NCBI GenBank assembly: GCA_951802425.1
Contig: OX637799.1
Location: 248,001 to 312,000 of the forward strand
Origin: Clavaria fumosa
Taxonomy: Eukaryota; Basidiomycota; Agaricomycetes; Agaricales; Clavariaceae
Length of the DNA: 64,000 nt
Direction: 5' to 3'
The translations under genes and the position numbers were made by a program. The notes beneath the pieces were generated by a model. The model was not told where the DNA came from. It made no database searches and saw only the letters and a list, made by a program, of their open reading frames with translations. Numbering within the stretch: position 1 is the stretch's first letter; each line of letters starts with the position of its first letter. Positions 33,391 to 44,958 of the stretch are shown here, piece after piece.

Positions 33391-33800
33391 TTCGAAGCGC
33401 GGGATACTAGTATGTGCATGCGCTGACCACTCATTCAGCGGGCACGTCTTCAGCGACGGCGGCAAGAGCAACCCAGAGGTCCTTGCTGGCTGTCGTAGGA
33501 CAAAGTGTGTGCGCGTGTTTGGCCGATGGGCTCTTGATACAGTTACCAAGAAGGCTACTAAAGTAGTACGTCACTTCAATCTTTTATGCGTGTCTGTTGT
33601 GTGTCCTCGTTTCACTGTTGATATTCTAGTAGTCTACCTTTCATAGCAGGAAGATCCTGTAAGAATGGATATCAAGACATTACAGGTACCAAGAAGATGC
33701 CAGGGCCGTGGGAGGCTGTCAACATGTCCGCCCACCTCTTGATTCTATGGCTAGCAAGTTGCCAGCTAATTTACACCCGGCTCTCGAGCGCTCCAGGTGG
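33391..33800. other. intergenic region
   Basis: About 410 bases between the 5' end of the disordered-protein gene and the 3' end of the mitochondrial carrier. No gene is supported. Confidence 0.4.
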
Positions 33801-34941
33801 TTACCATTGTGTCAGGATATGTAAAGCCCACTCGTACGTTCCTAGGAACACGGCTCCACCAGCAGATATCCACAAAGTCCTGGGGATCACACCGGAGAAC
33901 AATGTTTGAAGCCCTTCTTGAGTGTAGATCTGTTTAAATCTCGTGGGAAATGAGAGGAGCCTGTCTTTGGAGGGGTCCTGAGGGAGTGTCCAGCAGACTG
34001 GCATTGTGACATAGACTTGGACATACTCTTAAGTCTAGCATGACGCGTGTCTTCAGTACATCCAAAGGGGTCGTCAGCGCGGCCGCTATACCACCGGCCG
34101 CGCTGCCACACGCTGCGGCTTCGTATGCATGGAGCCTCTTCCTGTTGGCACGACGAGATAGCCGCGTTTTGAATAACTCGTACAAGGGGAATTGCAGACA
34201 GGTGAATGGTATCTACGCCGCGATTCTCAGTGGGGCCGAGTCCTGGAAAAGCGAAGAGGAAACTATGACGTACGTCGCGCATGATTGTCATGCCAAAGCC
34301 CCGATAAAATCCCCGCCATGAAGCCGTAGACAGAATCATTCGAGCAGAAGATAAGGAGGATCGAGCCAATGATCCGTAAATTGAAGTCTGTGTGCGTGTT
34401 TTGATGACCTCAGTCGGGACACGGATTAAACATGCAATCTAGAAGGCAAAGGGATGATTTAGGTCTGCATGATCGTCACGGTGATGAAAGCGGGCCCTCA
34501 CAGCCTCGGCGACACTAGCGGAGAGTACATGGTTTATGGGCAAAAACTGGCCGCGTATGGGAAGGAGTTCTTTCATTGTCTCATAGGTTGTGAAGAACAC
34601 AGCAGCTTGAGAAGATTACCCATGTTATATTCAGCCCAGCGAGTAACATCTCGCTTCTAGGAGCCAGGAGCACTGACCTCCAGGAGCGCTTCCAACGAGA
34701 ACGCTGCCTACGCCTTGGTAAATGCTTCTGAAACCGCCTGCGCTAGAAAACCCTTGAGCGGACTGCAAACGCGTCTTTACAGTGTCGATTGGGAAGAACA
34801 AAAGATCCACTGAAGTACCAGCAAGCCCGCCAGCCTACAACTATGCAATTGAATAAGGCGCCATAGCTCTGAAAAGAATTGGAAGCGCACGAGAAGCAAG
34901 TGAAAGAAAGATTTATTGCGTTTTGAATCTGCCTCGTCCAT
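33801..34941 (-). CDS. PET8: mitochondrial S-adenosylmethionine carrier
   Basis: Six-helix mitochondrial carrier of the SAM carrier (Pet8/SAMC) group. It exchanges cytosolic S-adenosylmethionine for matrix S-adenosylhomocysteine. The first exon [17 protein letters not shown] joins to [20 protein letters not shown] in exon 2. Its [11 protein letters not shown] is carrier signature 1, followed by [20 protein letters not shown]. The second repeat has SASVAEA, spliced to [19 protein letters not shown] and [16 protein letters not shown]. The third has [20 protein letters not shown] and ends [20 protein letters not shown] before TAA at 33801-33803. The three PxDxxKTR-like motifs are present; repeat 2 reads PTEVIKTR. 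Six or more introns split the gene. The start lies 71 bases from the divergent SEN54 start. Confidence 0.9.
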
Positions 34942-35012
34942 GCTTGTGCTTTCAAGTAAATAACAGAGCCACGAATTTCCTATTCAAGTTGCAACCATAA
35001 TCTTACTCCTCG
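34942..35012. promoter_or_regulatory. 71-base bidirectional promoter gap (PET8/SEN54)
   Basis: Only 71 bases separate two divergent start codons (34941 on minus, 35013 on plus). Both 5' leaders and both core promoters must fit here or overlap the coding regions. No clear TATA box is seen on either strand. Confidence 0.6.
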
Positions 35013-36596
35013 ATGGACGACTCGCTCGACCCGTCCATATACTTATCCCCGATTGCAAGGGACAACGACGAACTCTCTTTAGCTGACGAAGAAAACGGCC
35101 TTGATTGGACGGCTGTTAGGCAAGTATTTCTCTGCATCCGTTTCCTGATCTTACAACTCAACGAGCTCGCAATGCTAGCCTCGCTCGCTGGGTCATACCA
35201 AAGCGTGGCGAAAAGGAGTTCGAGCCCGCAAGAACCTCCGGATCTAACCTCCAGGTCCACAATCTTGAGCGGGCACGGTCTGCTATGTTTGCTACGATCG
35301 GCACGACTCGTTCAATCTCAAGGTACGTGACTATTGGCTAGGTGTAGGTTCTGTGAACCGAGATTTGAGTCCCTTCCACGTGTAGCAAAAATATCAGTCA
35401 TGGAATCTGGTACCCTTCCATTGCGAGAGTGCATGTCTTACAGGCCCGAGGGGTCCACTTCGGGACAGTTGGGCATTCTTTTCCACGAGTTGCGTCAGGG
35501 GGGAGATCAATATACAAACGCTTGGAGCTCCTTCCAGAAGAAGCTTTATATCTGATTGAAAGGGGTGTGCTACTATGTTGGAAGGAGAATATGTGGACCA
35601 TGAACTTCAAGTCCGGCCTACCAGGCATTTGCGGTTCTCCAATGACTGTACAACAAGCCTACGCAGACATGATTGGAACACAGGGGTTAACGCTTGAACA
35701 TTATCAGGTGAATATGCTTCCACCTCATTTTTTCACCCAAATTTACCCAATGTCCAAGGTATACGCCTACTTTAAACGACTTGGCTACTCTGTCATTCGA
35801 GCTCAACCCCTCTCAGAGCACTACCCTGTCACTCCGTCTCCGGCCAAAGTGATGGATTCTCTACCTATTTTTCGAAGACCCATTGGCTTCTTCACCAGAC
35901 AATGTATGAAATTTTTTCAAAATTTCATGCTATGGTCCCAGCGGTGGTGGGTACTTCGGAAATATCAATGCTTGCAGCTTGATAAGAGCTATGGTATACC
36001 GAAATTTACTTGTAATGCTACTACTGACTTCATGTGGCTCCAGCTGCCATCTTCAAATCCCTGCGATCTATGCGCTCCAGCGACCAACATCATCCGACAC
36101 TCCTAGTGAAAGCATCTCGGCACCAAATTTATTTCTCTGTCTATAAACCATCCACTACATTCCGTAAGACAGCGCCACCCCCTCCTGATTACTCAATTGT
36201 CGTGGTTGAGTGAGTCTTTTAGCTTTGGCACAAGGCCTTCGCTTTAATGAAGGTCATTCTGGCAGTGCGCGTTTGACCGGAGTACCATCACTATCTGAAT
36301 TGGGTGCACTTTTTGATGCCTTATCAGAGCTTTCACCACCCATGCCACGTCCATGCTACTCGTTGGCGTCAGTGGCGACAGCAAAACCACGCCAAGTCGA
36401 AGCTTCCTCACCTTGGTGTTTCCTCACACCGGCATACTGGTGGACATCGTCACGGGCTCGCAATATCAGTAAGCCGAATTCCTTTGCATTGCTCAAGGCA
36501 GGGAACAGGGCAATCGTTGTAGCTGTTGTAGATATGGGAACAGTCAGCTTTTTTAGATTCGGGCAAGGAATATTTTCGGAGCTACCAGTGATCTAG
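35013..36596 (+). CDS. SEN54: tRNA-splicing endonuclease subunit Sen54
   Basis: Structural partner of the catalytic Sen2 subunit in the tRNA intron-removing endonuclease. The start is MDDSLDPSIYLSPIARDNDE. After short introns comes the Sen54 N-terminal block: PKRGEKEFEPARTS, RARSAMFATIGTTRSISS, and SVMESG/HGIWYPS-type reading frames across an intron near 35320-35390. Then VHFGTVGHSFPRVASGGRS and LELLPEEALYLIERGVLLCW (35535-35585) follow, the hallmark of the family. HFFTQIYPMSKVYAYFKRLG and YSVIRAQPL follow. The last exon ends ALLKAGNRAIVVAVVDMGTV and SFFRFGQGIFSELPVI, the conserved endonuclease-fold C-terminus. No catalytic triad is expected in this subunit. An upstream tRNA gene with an intron (tRNA-Ala at 44959) is a natural substrate type. 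Confidence 0.88.
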
Positions 36597-36919
36597 CCGC
36601 GCAGTCCATTGGGAAGCTGGGTGATATATTGAATATTTACTATAATCTAGAAGGAATCGGATTCAGGATAGGATGTCAGCGCATGTCAGCGATTGAAAGG
36701 GCATGCATGAGACATGCAGTAGCAGGCCTTGCCACGCGCCGCAGTGCCATGACTTATCAGTTAGGCTTTGAAAATTTGTACAACAGTAACAGTGTTGAAA
36801 AAGTGCATTTTCATATGCCATGCAGCCGACATGTGAATAAATAATTCTGTGTCATAAATCAACGAATTCTACAGCTACTTGATCTCACAAACACTTTGTG
36901 CGGAAAGCATGCATGTAAA
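36597..36919. other. convergent intergenic region
   Basis: About 320 bases between the Sen54 stop and the 3' end of the minus-strand chitinase. No gene is supported. Confidence 0.4.
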
Positions 36920-38464
36920 CTACATATTCAGACCAGCTGCACCTTCCCTAATAGCTTTAGCAAGGGCAAAGTTATGGTCACCCTTGGCATTCCAGACTGC
37001 ATAGCCCGCCATGCCATAACGCTTGGTGAGATCACCCTTGAGTCCTGTATCTGTTTCAGGAATGTGAGTGCTAAACAGGAGGGGGGGGACGCACTGAAAG
37101 ACCTGGGGTTGTCATATGTTATTATTGTGCCCTGACCTGCAGGTTCCTGAGGTGTATACAAAAGTGGCTGAATTCAAAAAGGTCTGTCAGCAAGCACTTC
37201 GCATAAGACTTGCAAGACTGACAGTCTGAGAACACGCATCCCAATGGAACTCTGTGCCTAGCACGGGTACATCATCCGCAGTCAACTTCGCCGGGATACT
37301 AGGACCGTCGCCGAAGAGATGCTTATATGAGGACACGCCCGAGAATCGGTTGGTGGGCTCGTCGCAATTTCCATCATGGGGCTCTGTATCTAGTATATCG
37401 AGTGCAGATCCCTTGGGTATGCTTACCCAGTTCGGATACATTGTCCACCGACCGTCCGGTCCGGGTCGTTGGAATTGCATGTCATCTATTGTATATCTCC
37501 GACCATATGCTGGCACCCCAAGAATAAGCTTCGAAGCCGGGATATTGTGATTCATCCATGCGTTTACACCCGCTTCCACAGTAATAGGCTGAGGTGGGCA
37601 GCCCGCCTGTGTTGATAAAGGTGCATTGGGTCCAACATTTTTGTGTTCGTCAGTGGCAACATTAATATCATAGCCCATAAGTACTGGAGTCAGAAGAGGA
37701 GGTATAAGAAGATTAAATAGAGTCAAGGGGTGTGGAACGCACTAAGGAAATCGAGCTTCGCCGCGACCTCCGCATGAGCCATGCCAGCCCAAGATGCAGG
37801 GTCTATAGGAGCAGCAACTGTTATTTTCTTGTCCGGCGGGAGCTCGTTCTTGAGCCGGGTCAAGAATGCCAAGAAAAGGTTCATTTCATCCGCGTCTGCT
37901 AGACATCTTCCTCTGTTCTTTCCTGGGTATTCCCAGCTGTTTCTGTATTGAGCAAACCTAAGGATGCAAAGAGATATCATGACAAACTCAATGTCAACTC
38001 CGCCAAAGCTATATTGAGTCACTAATGCCTTAATCTCAGATACGAGTTTGTCGAGATGCCGAACAGCATAACGGAAGTGTGGGCTGTTGTTCCATCCACC
38101 AATTGAAACCATGCTTTGGAGTTGCTGACCAGCCAAATATACTTTGTCAAGAGTACGAAATGAGAAGGAGGGAATGAGACAGACATTGTCAGTGATAAAC
38201 TGTTTAAAAGTCCCGAGTGAAGTATCATCTTTTTTAAGACTGCCATCATCTAGCACAGTGCTGTCGAGAAGCATGGTTGGTTATGCTATATAGCCCTGGG
38301 AACTGGCTCACTCACACAAATGCATACAGCACTGTATCATATTGGCCATTCCAAACAGTTTCGGTTGACGGCTCTCCCCAGGATTCCCAGTACGCCCAGG
38401 CAAGTGCCGCAGACGCGAAAGGAAGACAAAGCGAGAGCGAGAGTAGAAAGAGAGAGTTGCGCAT
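36920..38464 (-). CDS. secreted GH18 chitinase (class III type), copy 1
   Basis: Glycoside hydrolase family 18 endochitinase, predicted secreted. Exon 1 encodes a signal peptide (LFLLSLSLCLPFASA) and ALAWAYWESWGEPSTETVW, then VLYAFV spliced to TVLDDGSLKKDD. SMVSIGGWNNSPHF is the SxGG motif. The catalytic motif is split by an intron. Rejoined it reads FGGVDIDWEYPGKNR, so the first Asp of DxxDxDxE is Gly while the acid/base Glu and both later Asp remain. Then LMGYDINVATDEHKNVGPNA, WMNHNIPASKLILGVPAYGR and FHWDACSQT are found. The last exon ends GMAGYAVWNAKGDHNFALAK and AIREGAAGLNM before TAG at 36920. It is paralogous and divergent to the chitinase at 40056, sharing the intron within the catalytic motif. 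Confidence 0.88.
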
Positions 38465-39430
38465 TTCGCTGTGGTGGGCTGCCAGCACCAAGGTTCCCGG
38501 TACTTATGGTGCTCGTCATTCGCCTCAAATGGTTGAAACAAGCCAACAGAAGCCATATTGGCTTGACAATGAGAAGTCGCACTTGTTTCACGGTTGGGAC
38601 AACAGTCGCAAGCGCGTGCATGGCCCGAGCACCAAAGACAGCAAACTGCAGCAAGTGTCATAGTATTAGTAGACAGCGACTCACGAGTGGTCATAGTAAC
38701 TTGTTTCAAGGGCAACAAACCAGCTATCATGTGAGAGATGCGCCGTGCATCGATGAATGCGTAAACTCTGCCCGCTGCAGTAGGTGTCTCAGTTGAGTTG
38801 TTTCTGACTCCGCTCACGATGGTTACTTACTGATGACCAAGGTTGCCCAACACACTGGCAGCAATGGCAATAAGATGGTTTAGAGATATCCTGATACACT
38901 CAACTGCAGAGGCAGAGAATGTGCTGATGAAGTGCTTGCCTGACCTCCTGTAAGTCATTCCCTTGCTTGCAAGGTTCTCACCCCATAATTCTTGTTTTAT
39001 TCATATTACTTGTATATGCAATATCCAAAGTTATACTGAAAGACATGAGATGTTCTAGTGACAAGTGACATGTTTGAACAAAGGAAGGATGTCAAATACT
39101 TGGAGAGCACACAAAAGGAGAAACTCCTCATCTTCCGATGAGAGCAAAGCCACGATAGACTGTGATGTGCAACCCCTCCATGAGAAAGCAGCTCCCTGAC
39201 CCCAAGTTCACAGCACTGCGTGGGAAAAAGGGCATGGCAAATTGCGCGAGACAGAGGAAAGTGACAACTCCACGAAGTGGTAGTGCACAGCCAGTGAGAG
39301 CGCCGGTGCACTGGTTTGGTTGATGACGTGTATTTTCAACTGTTATTGACATCTACTCCCGTGCATCATGATCATGTCATCTCCCGATCATCAAAAAAAA
39401 AAGCAAAAACTTCCTAGTTTTGCCGTAAAG
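38465..39430. other. intergenic region between divergent chitinases, proximal part
   Basis: Open frames here have no domain and mostly overlap the first chitinase exon in other frames. It probably holds the promoter of the minus-strand chitinase. Confidence 0.4.
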
Positions 39431-39916
39431 TCACGTGCCACAATTTTTTGACGCCGTTCACAGCCTAGAACGCTTTCCTTCGAACGACCAAGGAATTTCT
39501 GTGCCCCCTTCGCGCCGATCGCTGAAAAAGAAGGAGTCTTGTCTAGCGGTAGCGCTTTCCCGGACCCGAGCCTTCCGTCGCGGGATTATTTTTTCTTTCA
39601 GGGGGGACTTTGATGCGACACGTGACTGAATTGACCCTTTGGTTCTTCTTTAGTTCTTACGCATTGACTTCGGCATGTCCTGCTAAAGGAGAGACGGTGA
39701 GGAATTTGAATTTTGCAGCTTCGCGGAAGGCATGACACGAAAGTCGCTTGCTTCGTTCTTGCAGCAGAATGCTATTCAACTTGAAGTTTCGTCCCCTTCC
39801 AGTCCCCCCCCACTGTTAAGGATATTGCCACGTTGCCAAAGAGACGGAAAGACTCAATTAAGCGGTGCGAAAAAGGCTTAGTACTTCCAGTCACGTGACT
39901 ATGTAATGTCACGTGA
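39431..39916. promoter_or_regulatory. cluster of four CACGTG E-boxes
   Basis: CACGTG occurs at 39432, 39619, 39892 and 39910. The last two are full TCACGTGA palindromes 18 bases apart and about 140-165 bases before the plus-strand chitinase ATG. E-boxes are bound by bHLH factors (Cbf1/Pho4/SREBP-like). Four in under 500 bases is well above the roughly one per 4 kb expected by chance. Confidence 0.55.
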
Positions 39917-39983
39917 AACCCGCAGGGCCACATGTAAATGGAGCGGTCAATGAATCTTCATCAAGAAATGCCCGCAAGGGAAA

Positions 39984-39989
39984 TATATA
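39984..39989 (+). promoter_or_regulatory. TATA box of chitinase copy 2
   Basis: TATATA lies 72 bases before the ATG at 40056. Confidence 0.5.
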
Positions 39990-40055
39990 GACACCGTGCC
40001 TCCCCATGTGGGCACTAGGCCTTTTGTCCTCCCACCACCCAGTCTTTTTCGTCAA

Positions 40056-41695
40056 ATGCTTAACCTACTACATTCCTTACTTCTTCTTTGCGGTCTGCCC
40101 TATGCCTCAGCCGCGGCGTCTCCTCACTGCGCGCTCAGACCCAGATTGGGAAAACCGGCACCAGCAAGCAGCCAGCTTCCCTTACCGGCACCTGGGCCTG
40201 TCGCCGCCGCGTGGTTCGCGGGTTGGCAAAACTCATATTTCCCTCCTGAGCAACTCAGTTGGAGCAAATACACTCTGGTGCATTACGGATTCGCGTGAGT
40301 GTGGTCCCCGAAATCCTCATGCAAGCTGACTAATGATCCGTCCTGATAAGTGTCACAACATCCGATGGCTCCATATTGGCGTTGCCGGCAGGAGAAGAGC
40401 CCATACTACAGCATTTTGTGCAGGTTGCTCATCAGAACGTATGTTTCATTCCATTCGGTGGTCCTTTGCACCGTCTTACACCAGCGTTTGGTTCAACAGA
40501 ATGTGAAAGCTTCACTTTCCATCGGTGGATGGTCGGGAAGCCGATTCTTCTCCTCTGCTGTCGCAACCGCACAAAGCCGAACGGCACTTGTAGCCGCTGT
40601 CATAGGTTTCGTGAACAAGTACAAGCTGGACGGAATTGACATCGAGTCCGTGAAATCTACTATTTACTCTTGAGAGTTGTGCTGACTGAAGTCGCAGTTG
40701 GGAATATCCTGACAAGGAGGGCATGTGCAACCAGTTTTCACCTCAGGACAGCGCAAATCTGCTCTCATTTCTGGCGCAGCTGAGGAAGGATCCAGTTGGC
40801 TCTCGACTTACGATAACCGCCGCTGTTTCGACTACGCCGTTTACTGGTCCTAGTGGCGATCCGATGTCCGACGTCTCGCAATTCGCCAAGGTTCTAGACT
40901 ACATCGGTCTGTCCCTTCCGTTTAACCGCATCCTGTATCACGCGTTCACCCCCTCCTCCCTCAGCGATCATGGATTACGACGTTTGGGGCCGTTGGACAA
41001 GGCCTGCGTTAGTGGGACCCAACGCTCCTTTGGACGACGCCTGCGACAACCAGCACGCACGACAAGGCTCTGCTGCATCAGCTGTTGCCGCTTGGACCGC
41101 CGCTGGTTTCCCTGCTAGGCAAATTATCCTTGCCGTGGCGGCTTATGGTCACAGCTTCCATGTCGATCCAGCGGCTGCATATCCCAACGGGGATACAACG
41201 CTTGCAGCTTATCCACCATTTGATCCTGCACAGCAGCCGAAGGGAGACAGCAGAGATGCATTAAGCCCTGGTGGCATAGGTCCCTGTGGCACTAGCGAGC
41301 CGTCCGGCTATAGTGGCGTTTTCAGCTTTGCGGGACTGATTGAAGACGGCTTCTTGAAGGATAACGGTGTTAACGCAGATGGGATTGGATATCGCTTCGA
41401 TGACTGCTCTCAAACCGTGCGTCCTTGTGATTCTTGATGGAAGATACCTGACTAATTAAGTTTCCAACTTCAGCCGTATGTGTATAAGAGAGACACCCAA
41501 GTAATGGTATCATTTGATGATGGTAGATCGTTTGGTATGGTCTTCTCTCTTGCCCGAAATTATGTTATTGAAGTAGATGCAGTGGCGAAAGGCAAGTTCA
41601 TCAAGTCCCACGGGATGGGAGGCTTCGCGATGTGGCTTGCTTCTGGGGACCATAACGATATCTTGGTGAACTCAATTCGTAAAGCCCTGTCTTGA
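40056..41695 (+). CDS. secreted GH18 chitinase (class III type), copy 2
   Basis: GH18 endochitinase. ATG 40056 starts a signal peptide (MLNLLHSLLLLCGLPYASA). A Pro/Ala-rich linker leads to VAAAWFAGWQNSYFPPEQLS and YTLVHYGFA. VTTSDGSILALPAGEEPIL and ASLSIGGWSGSRFFSSAV follow after introns. The catalytic motif, rejoined across an intron at about 40648-40698, reads LDGIDIDWEYP, an intact DxxDxDxE. Next come MDYDVWGRW and VGPNAPLDDACDNQHARQG. Then follow ARQIILAVAAYGHSF, FDDCSQT spliced to PYVYKRDTQVMVSFDDGRSF, and finally GMGGFAMWLASGDHNDILVN. All active-site blocks are complete, unlike copy 1. It may remodel the wall or degrade exogenous chitin. The upstream region has a TATA box and an E-box cluster. 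Confidence 0.9.
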
Positions 41696-42093
41696 CGGTT
41701 CCAGGGAAGGTGCAATGGCAGGTTCCCTTGCGGGAGTAATGACAGAGTCATCTCCATCTTGCATACTACATTTATGTCGGTCCTTCAAATGACAGTCCTT
41801 GCCGAGTCTTTCGCTCCGCGAAATCAAATTCAAGTGTCATGACATCACGGGACAGCTTGTTCGATGTATCAAGACTGCAATCTTGCAGCATGAAGCAGCG
41901 GACTGCAACTTGCAAGTAGCCAGTGAGATGAGATAGATTTGCGAGTTTCAACACCTAGGCCTTTTGGTCCCTCGACCCACGGCGGTGTTTCAACAAACAT
42001 GAATTCCAGACATAGTCCGTCCTTGAGATATAGAATGCCAGAGGCTCAAAGGAATAAGAATCACCCAACAAATCAAACCAGAACTTGAGTATT
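41696..42093. other. convergent intergenic region
   Basis: About 400 bases between the stop of chitinase copy 2 and the end of the minus-strand oxidase. No gene is supported. Confidence 0.4.
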
Positions 42094-44620
42094 TCATAAA
42101 TAGCACGAGAAGCGAGGCGATTTGGGATTCCATCCGACTTAAAAAGATAATATGAGCGTGATGTCAGCGCCGAGGAAAACATAAGAAAGGGGCGAATCAT
42201 GCTCACCGCACTGCCAGCAGTCTAACAACCGTTCCGGGTCACTAAATGGGACAAGTAGAATATATAAGGACAGCTTCTATATAGGCGAAAAAGTATCCTC
42301 ACTATTTTTCTTTGATCCTCAAGAGTTCTGGATAATGTCGGCCCCAGAATGCGACTTCCGAAAAAAATAATCAGAATGAATGTTGGAATAAACTACAGGC
42401 GCCTCACCCCTGTAGTTCGGCTCATACACGTCGGCTTCGTTCTGCCCGAAGGGAGATATGAAGATCAGTTGAGGAGAGAGAAGAATAATACGATAACGCA
42501 CAAGATAGGCTGCGTCTGGTGTGATCCTTCTTAAGTTGTCGATTATCTCGCTGGCCTTGTGATAGTGCCCACGTTTCTCCCCGATAGTTGCATTATAATT
42601 CCACTGAGATACCACAGTGACGTGATATACCGAGTCACGCCAAGCATCCGTGACGCTCGTCTTGCCATCGCCAGGAAAAGACGATGGCGGGCTGAGAAGG
42701 ATAAGGAGACCCGGGGCCGCGGTGTCAGCTGCTATAAGGGCAGAGACGAGGGTGGCGCGAGAAGAATTTGTGAAGAAATTAGTTTTGGGGATCAGACGAG
42801 ACGCGAGAGCGACGCTGGAACCGACGATCTATTCATCCAGAGATGAGACGAAGCGTCGAAGAGTAATCGCGACAACTGACCGCTACATGTGACTGTACGA
42901 ACGGCTGGAAAAAGGCGCTCCAGCTCGAATATTCCACGACCTGGAAAAAAGCACCTTTTGCGCCGACCGACTTGAGCCACTTCCCGAAATCAATCAAAGG
43001 CGCCAGAGAGACCGCTGCTTCTTGCTTGTTGAGCTTCGGGGTAAGTAGAATTGCAATCACGGGGGTGACGAAACCACCAAAGCCGTCGTCCGCCCACTTC
43101 AGCCCATTGTCGACGAGAATGTTGAGGAGGCGTTGTGTAAGCGTCGCATTAGGTGCAAATGCGACAGTCACGCTTTGCAGAATCACTCTTGGAGAGGCCA
43201 ACACCGTACTCTCAAGGACCACAGCGAACGTACCACCTCCACCTTCGGTGAATCAGTAAAAGAAGCGAAACGAGCGTAGATAGAAGCACACCTCCGCGAA
43301 GTGCGAAGAATAGATCTTTATTTCGGCAAGCGTTTACTACGCGGTACTTGCCGTCGGGAGTGACGACCCTGTATTGAAGCTATGAATTGGTGAGAACGAC
43401 GTCTGAGAAGTACGCAATTCGACAATTACCACTCGGTCCACCCCCATGCCCATAGTGTTGGTCAGTGCGCCATGCCCGCCACCCTTGCCAGGTTCAAATG
43501 TTGATGAGCAATCAAAGCAAGGCTGCAAACACTAGGATTACTACCTGGAGCCAACCTCCGGAAGTGCCAACAGACTGATCACTCCCTGAGAGGGATCAGA
43601 CAGAGATGTATGAGATAAACTCGAAACCAACCGCCAACAAGTGTGATATTGTTTGCCTCTGCAAACTCATAGGCATCTCCCCATTGCACACCAGCCTACA
43701 TGCGACACCAATAAGTAGGGCTATAACGCTGCACAACAGTAACTTACTCCAAGAGTTACTGCAGGATAAGTGTCCGAGCAACCGTCAGGGGTGAATGTAG
43801 GCGTATAAGACATCTACAGGGCGATTGTAGTGTTTGCAGGAGAATATCAAGTCCACGCCTTACGTTTTTGAGGTTATGAGTCTGCACCTCAAGGTGAGCG
43901 CAGAAAGAAATGGTACATGAAACGAAAGTTTACCCAGAGTGCCAAGGAGTTGGGAGCACTGCTACGCCCTTTATAGTCATGCTAGGCCACGTTAGAACCT
44001 GGTTCAAGGACGAGAGCAGTGGGGAACGCACACCGGTGTTCTTAATCACAAGTGGGATTCTTGTTTTCCTGGAGAATTCGAATGCGGCCACGATATCTTC
44101 AGGTCTCCTGACATCAATCTGCGCGCTGACCGTAAGTGTGATGCCTAGAACTCGAGCGCGATTACCGACATAATTTCGCGATACACTCCCAAGTTGACAC
44201 CTGTTAGGAGGCTCGATAGCAACTGGGTTAGAGGGGTTCGTGTAATCCAACAAGCACTGTTCTCCAGTCAGTTGGCAGGTCTCCCATTGTGTGTTGATGA
44301 ATGAAGGAAAGTTGCTGGAGCGGAAAGCTAAATGTAGTCGGTAACGATCAGCGGGACGAACAAGTCAACTTACATTCCTTCAAATATCCTAATTCAACAG
44401 CTTCACATGATGGCGACGCCTCGACATTTAAGTCGCTGGAAAAACATGGGCTAGCCAAAGGAAATCCTGGATACAATCGGCCAGCCACTCGTTCACGCAA
44501 ACGCCCCCAAGGTTCGTCCAAGACATTCTGCTCGTGTGCGAACGCAGAGCGCACTAGTTGTAGCGTACAGAGGCCACAGAACACGAACACAGGAAGGGAG
44601 TGAGAGAATATGCAAAACAT
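42094..44620 (-). CDS. secreted FAD-linked oxidoreductase, berberine-bridge-enzyme-like
   Basis: PCMH-fold flavin oxidase, likely oxidising a sugar, alcohol or aromatic substrate outside the cell. ATG 44620 starts a signal peptide (LPVFVFCGLCTLQLVRSAFA). Blocks rebuilt across short introns include CQLGSVSRNYV, EDIVAAFEFSRKTRIPLVIK and NTGHDYKGRSSAPNSLALW, whose His is the usual covalent FAD ligand. Further blocks are THNLK, SYTPTFTPDGCSDTYPAVTL, GVQWGDAYEFAEANNITLVG, SVGTSGGWLQGGGHGALTNT and MGMGVDRV. Next are FALRGGG and TFAVVLESTV. The BBE C-terminal block reads NEADVYEPNYR, EVAFWGRHYPELLRIKEKYD and PERLLDCWQCVGWNPKSPRF. The stop is at 42094-42096. The usual second FAD-linking Cys is absent (GSDQSVGTSGG), so a single His link is expected. 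A TATA box lies 49 bases upstream. Confidence 0.88.
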
Positions 44621-44668
44621 GCCGCCAGCTTGCAAACTGAAGTCGAGGGGCCAAAAGTGATGGTGGGA

Positions 44669-44674
44669 CTATAT
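44669..44674 (-). promoter_or_regulatory. TATA box of the FAD oxidase gene
   Basis: TATATA on the minus strand, 48 bases before the ATG at 44620. Confidence 0.5.
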
Positions 44675-44947
44675 AGCTCCTCCCCGAGTTCAATCGGCGA
44701 CGTACGGAATCTCATAACCATCACGAGCAGGCACACGAGGGACTGCATTCCTAGCGTCCCTGAAGACTTCTTTCTTGGGTTGCAGAGAAAGTCCCGAGAG
44801 AAACAATGCAACGTCTATTCGAGGGCAGGCCCAAAGCGTGAGGAAAATGTGCATTCCACAAAATTCTGAAAGTCCATCTGACAAAGACCACAGAGGCAAG
44901 GACGGAGACAAAGAACCAGGGACGGACCGAAGGACCGAAATAATAAT

Positions 44948-44953
44948 AAAAAA
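44948..44953 (-). terminator. RNA polymerase III terminator of the tRNA-Ala gene
   Basis: A run of six T on the minus strand, five bases past the tRNA 3' end. Confidence 0.7.
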
Positions 44954-44958
44954 TGAAG

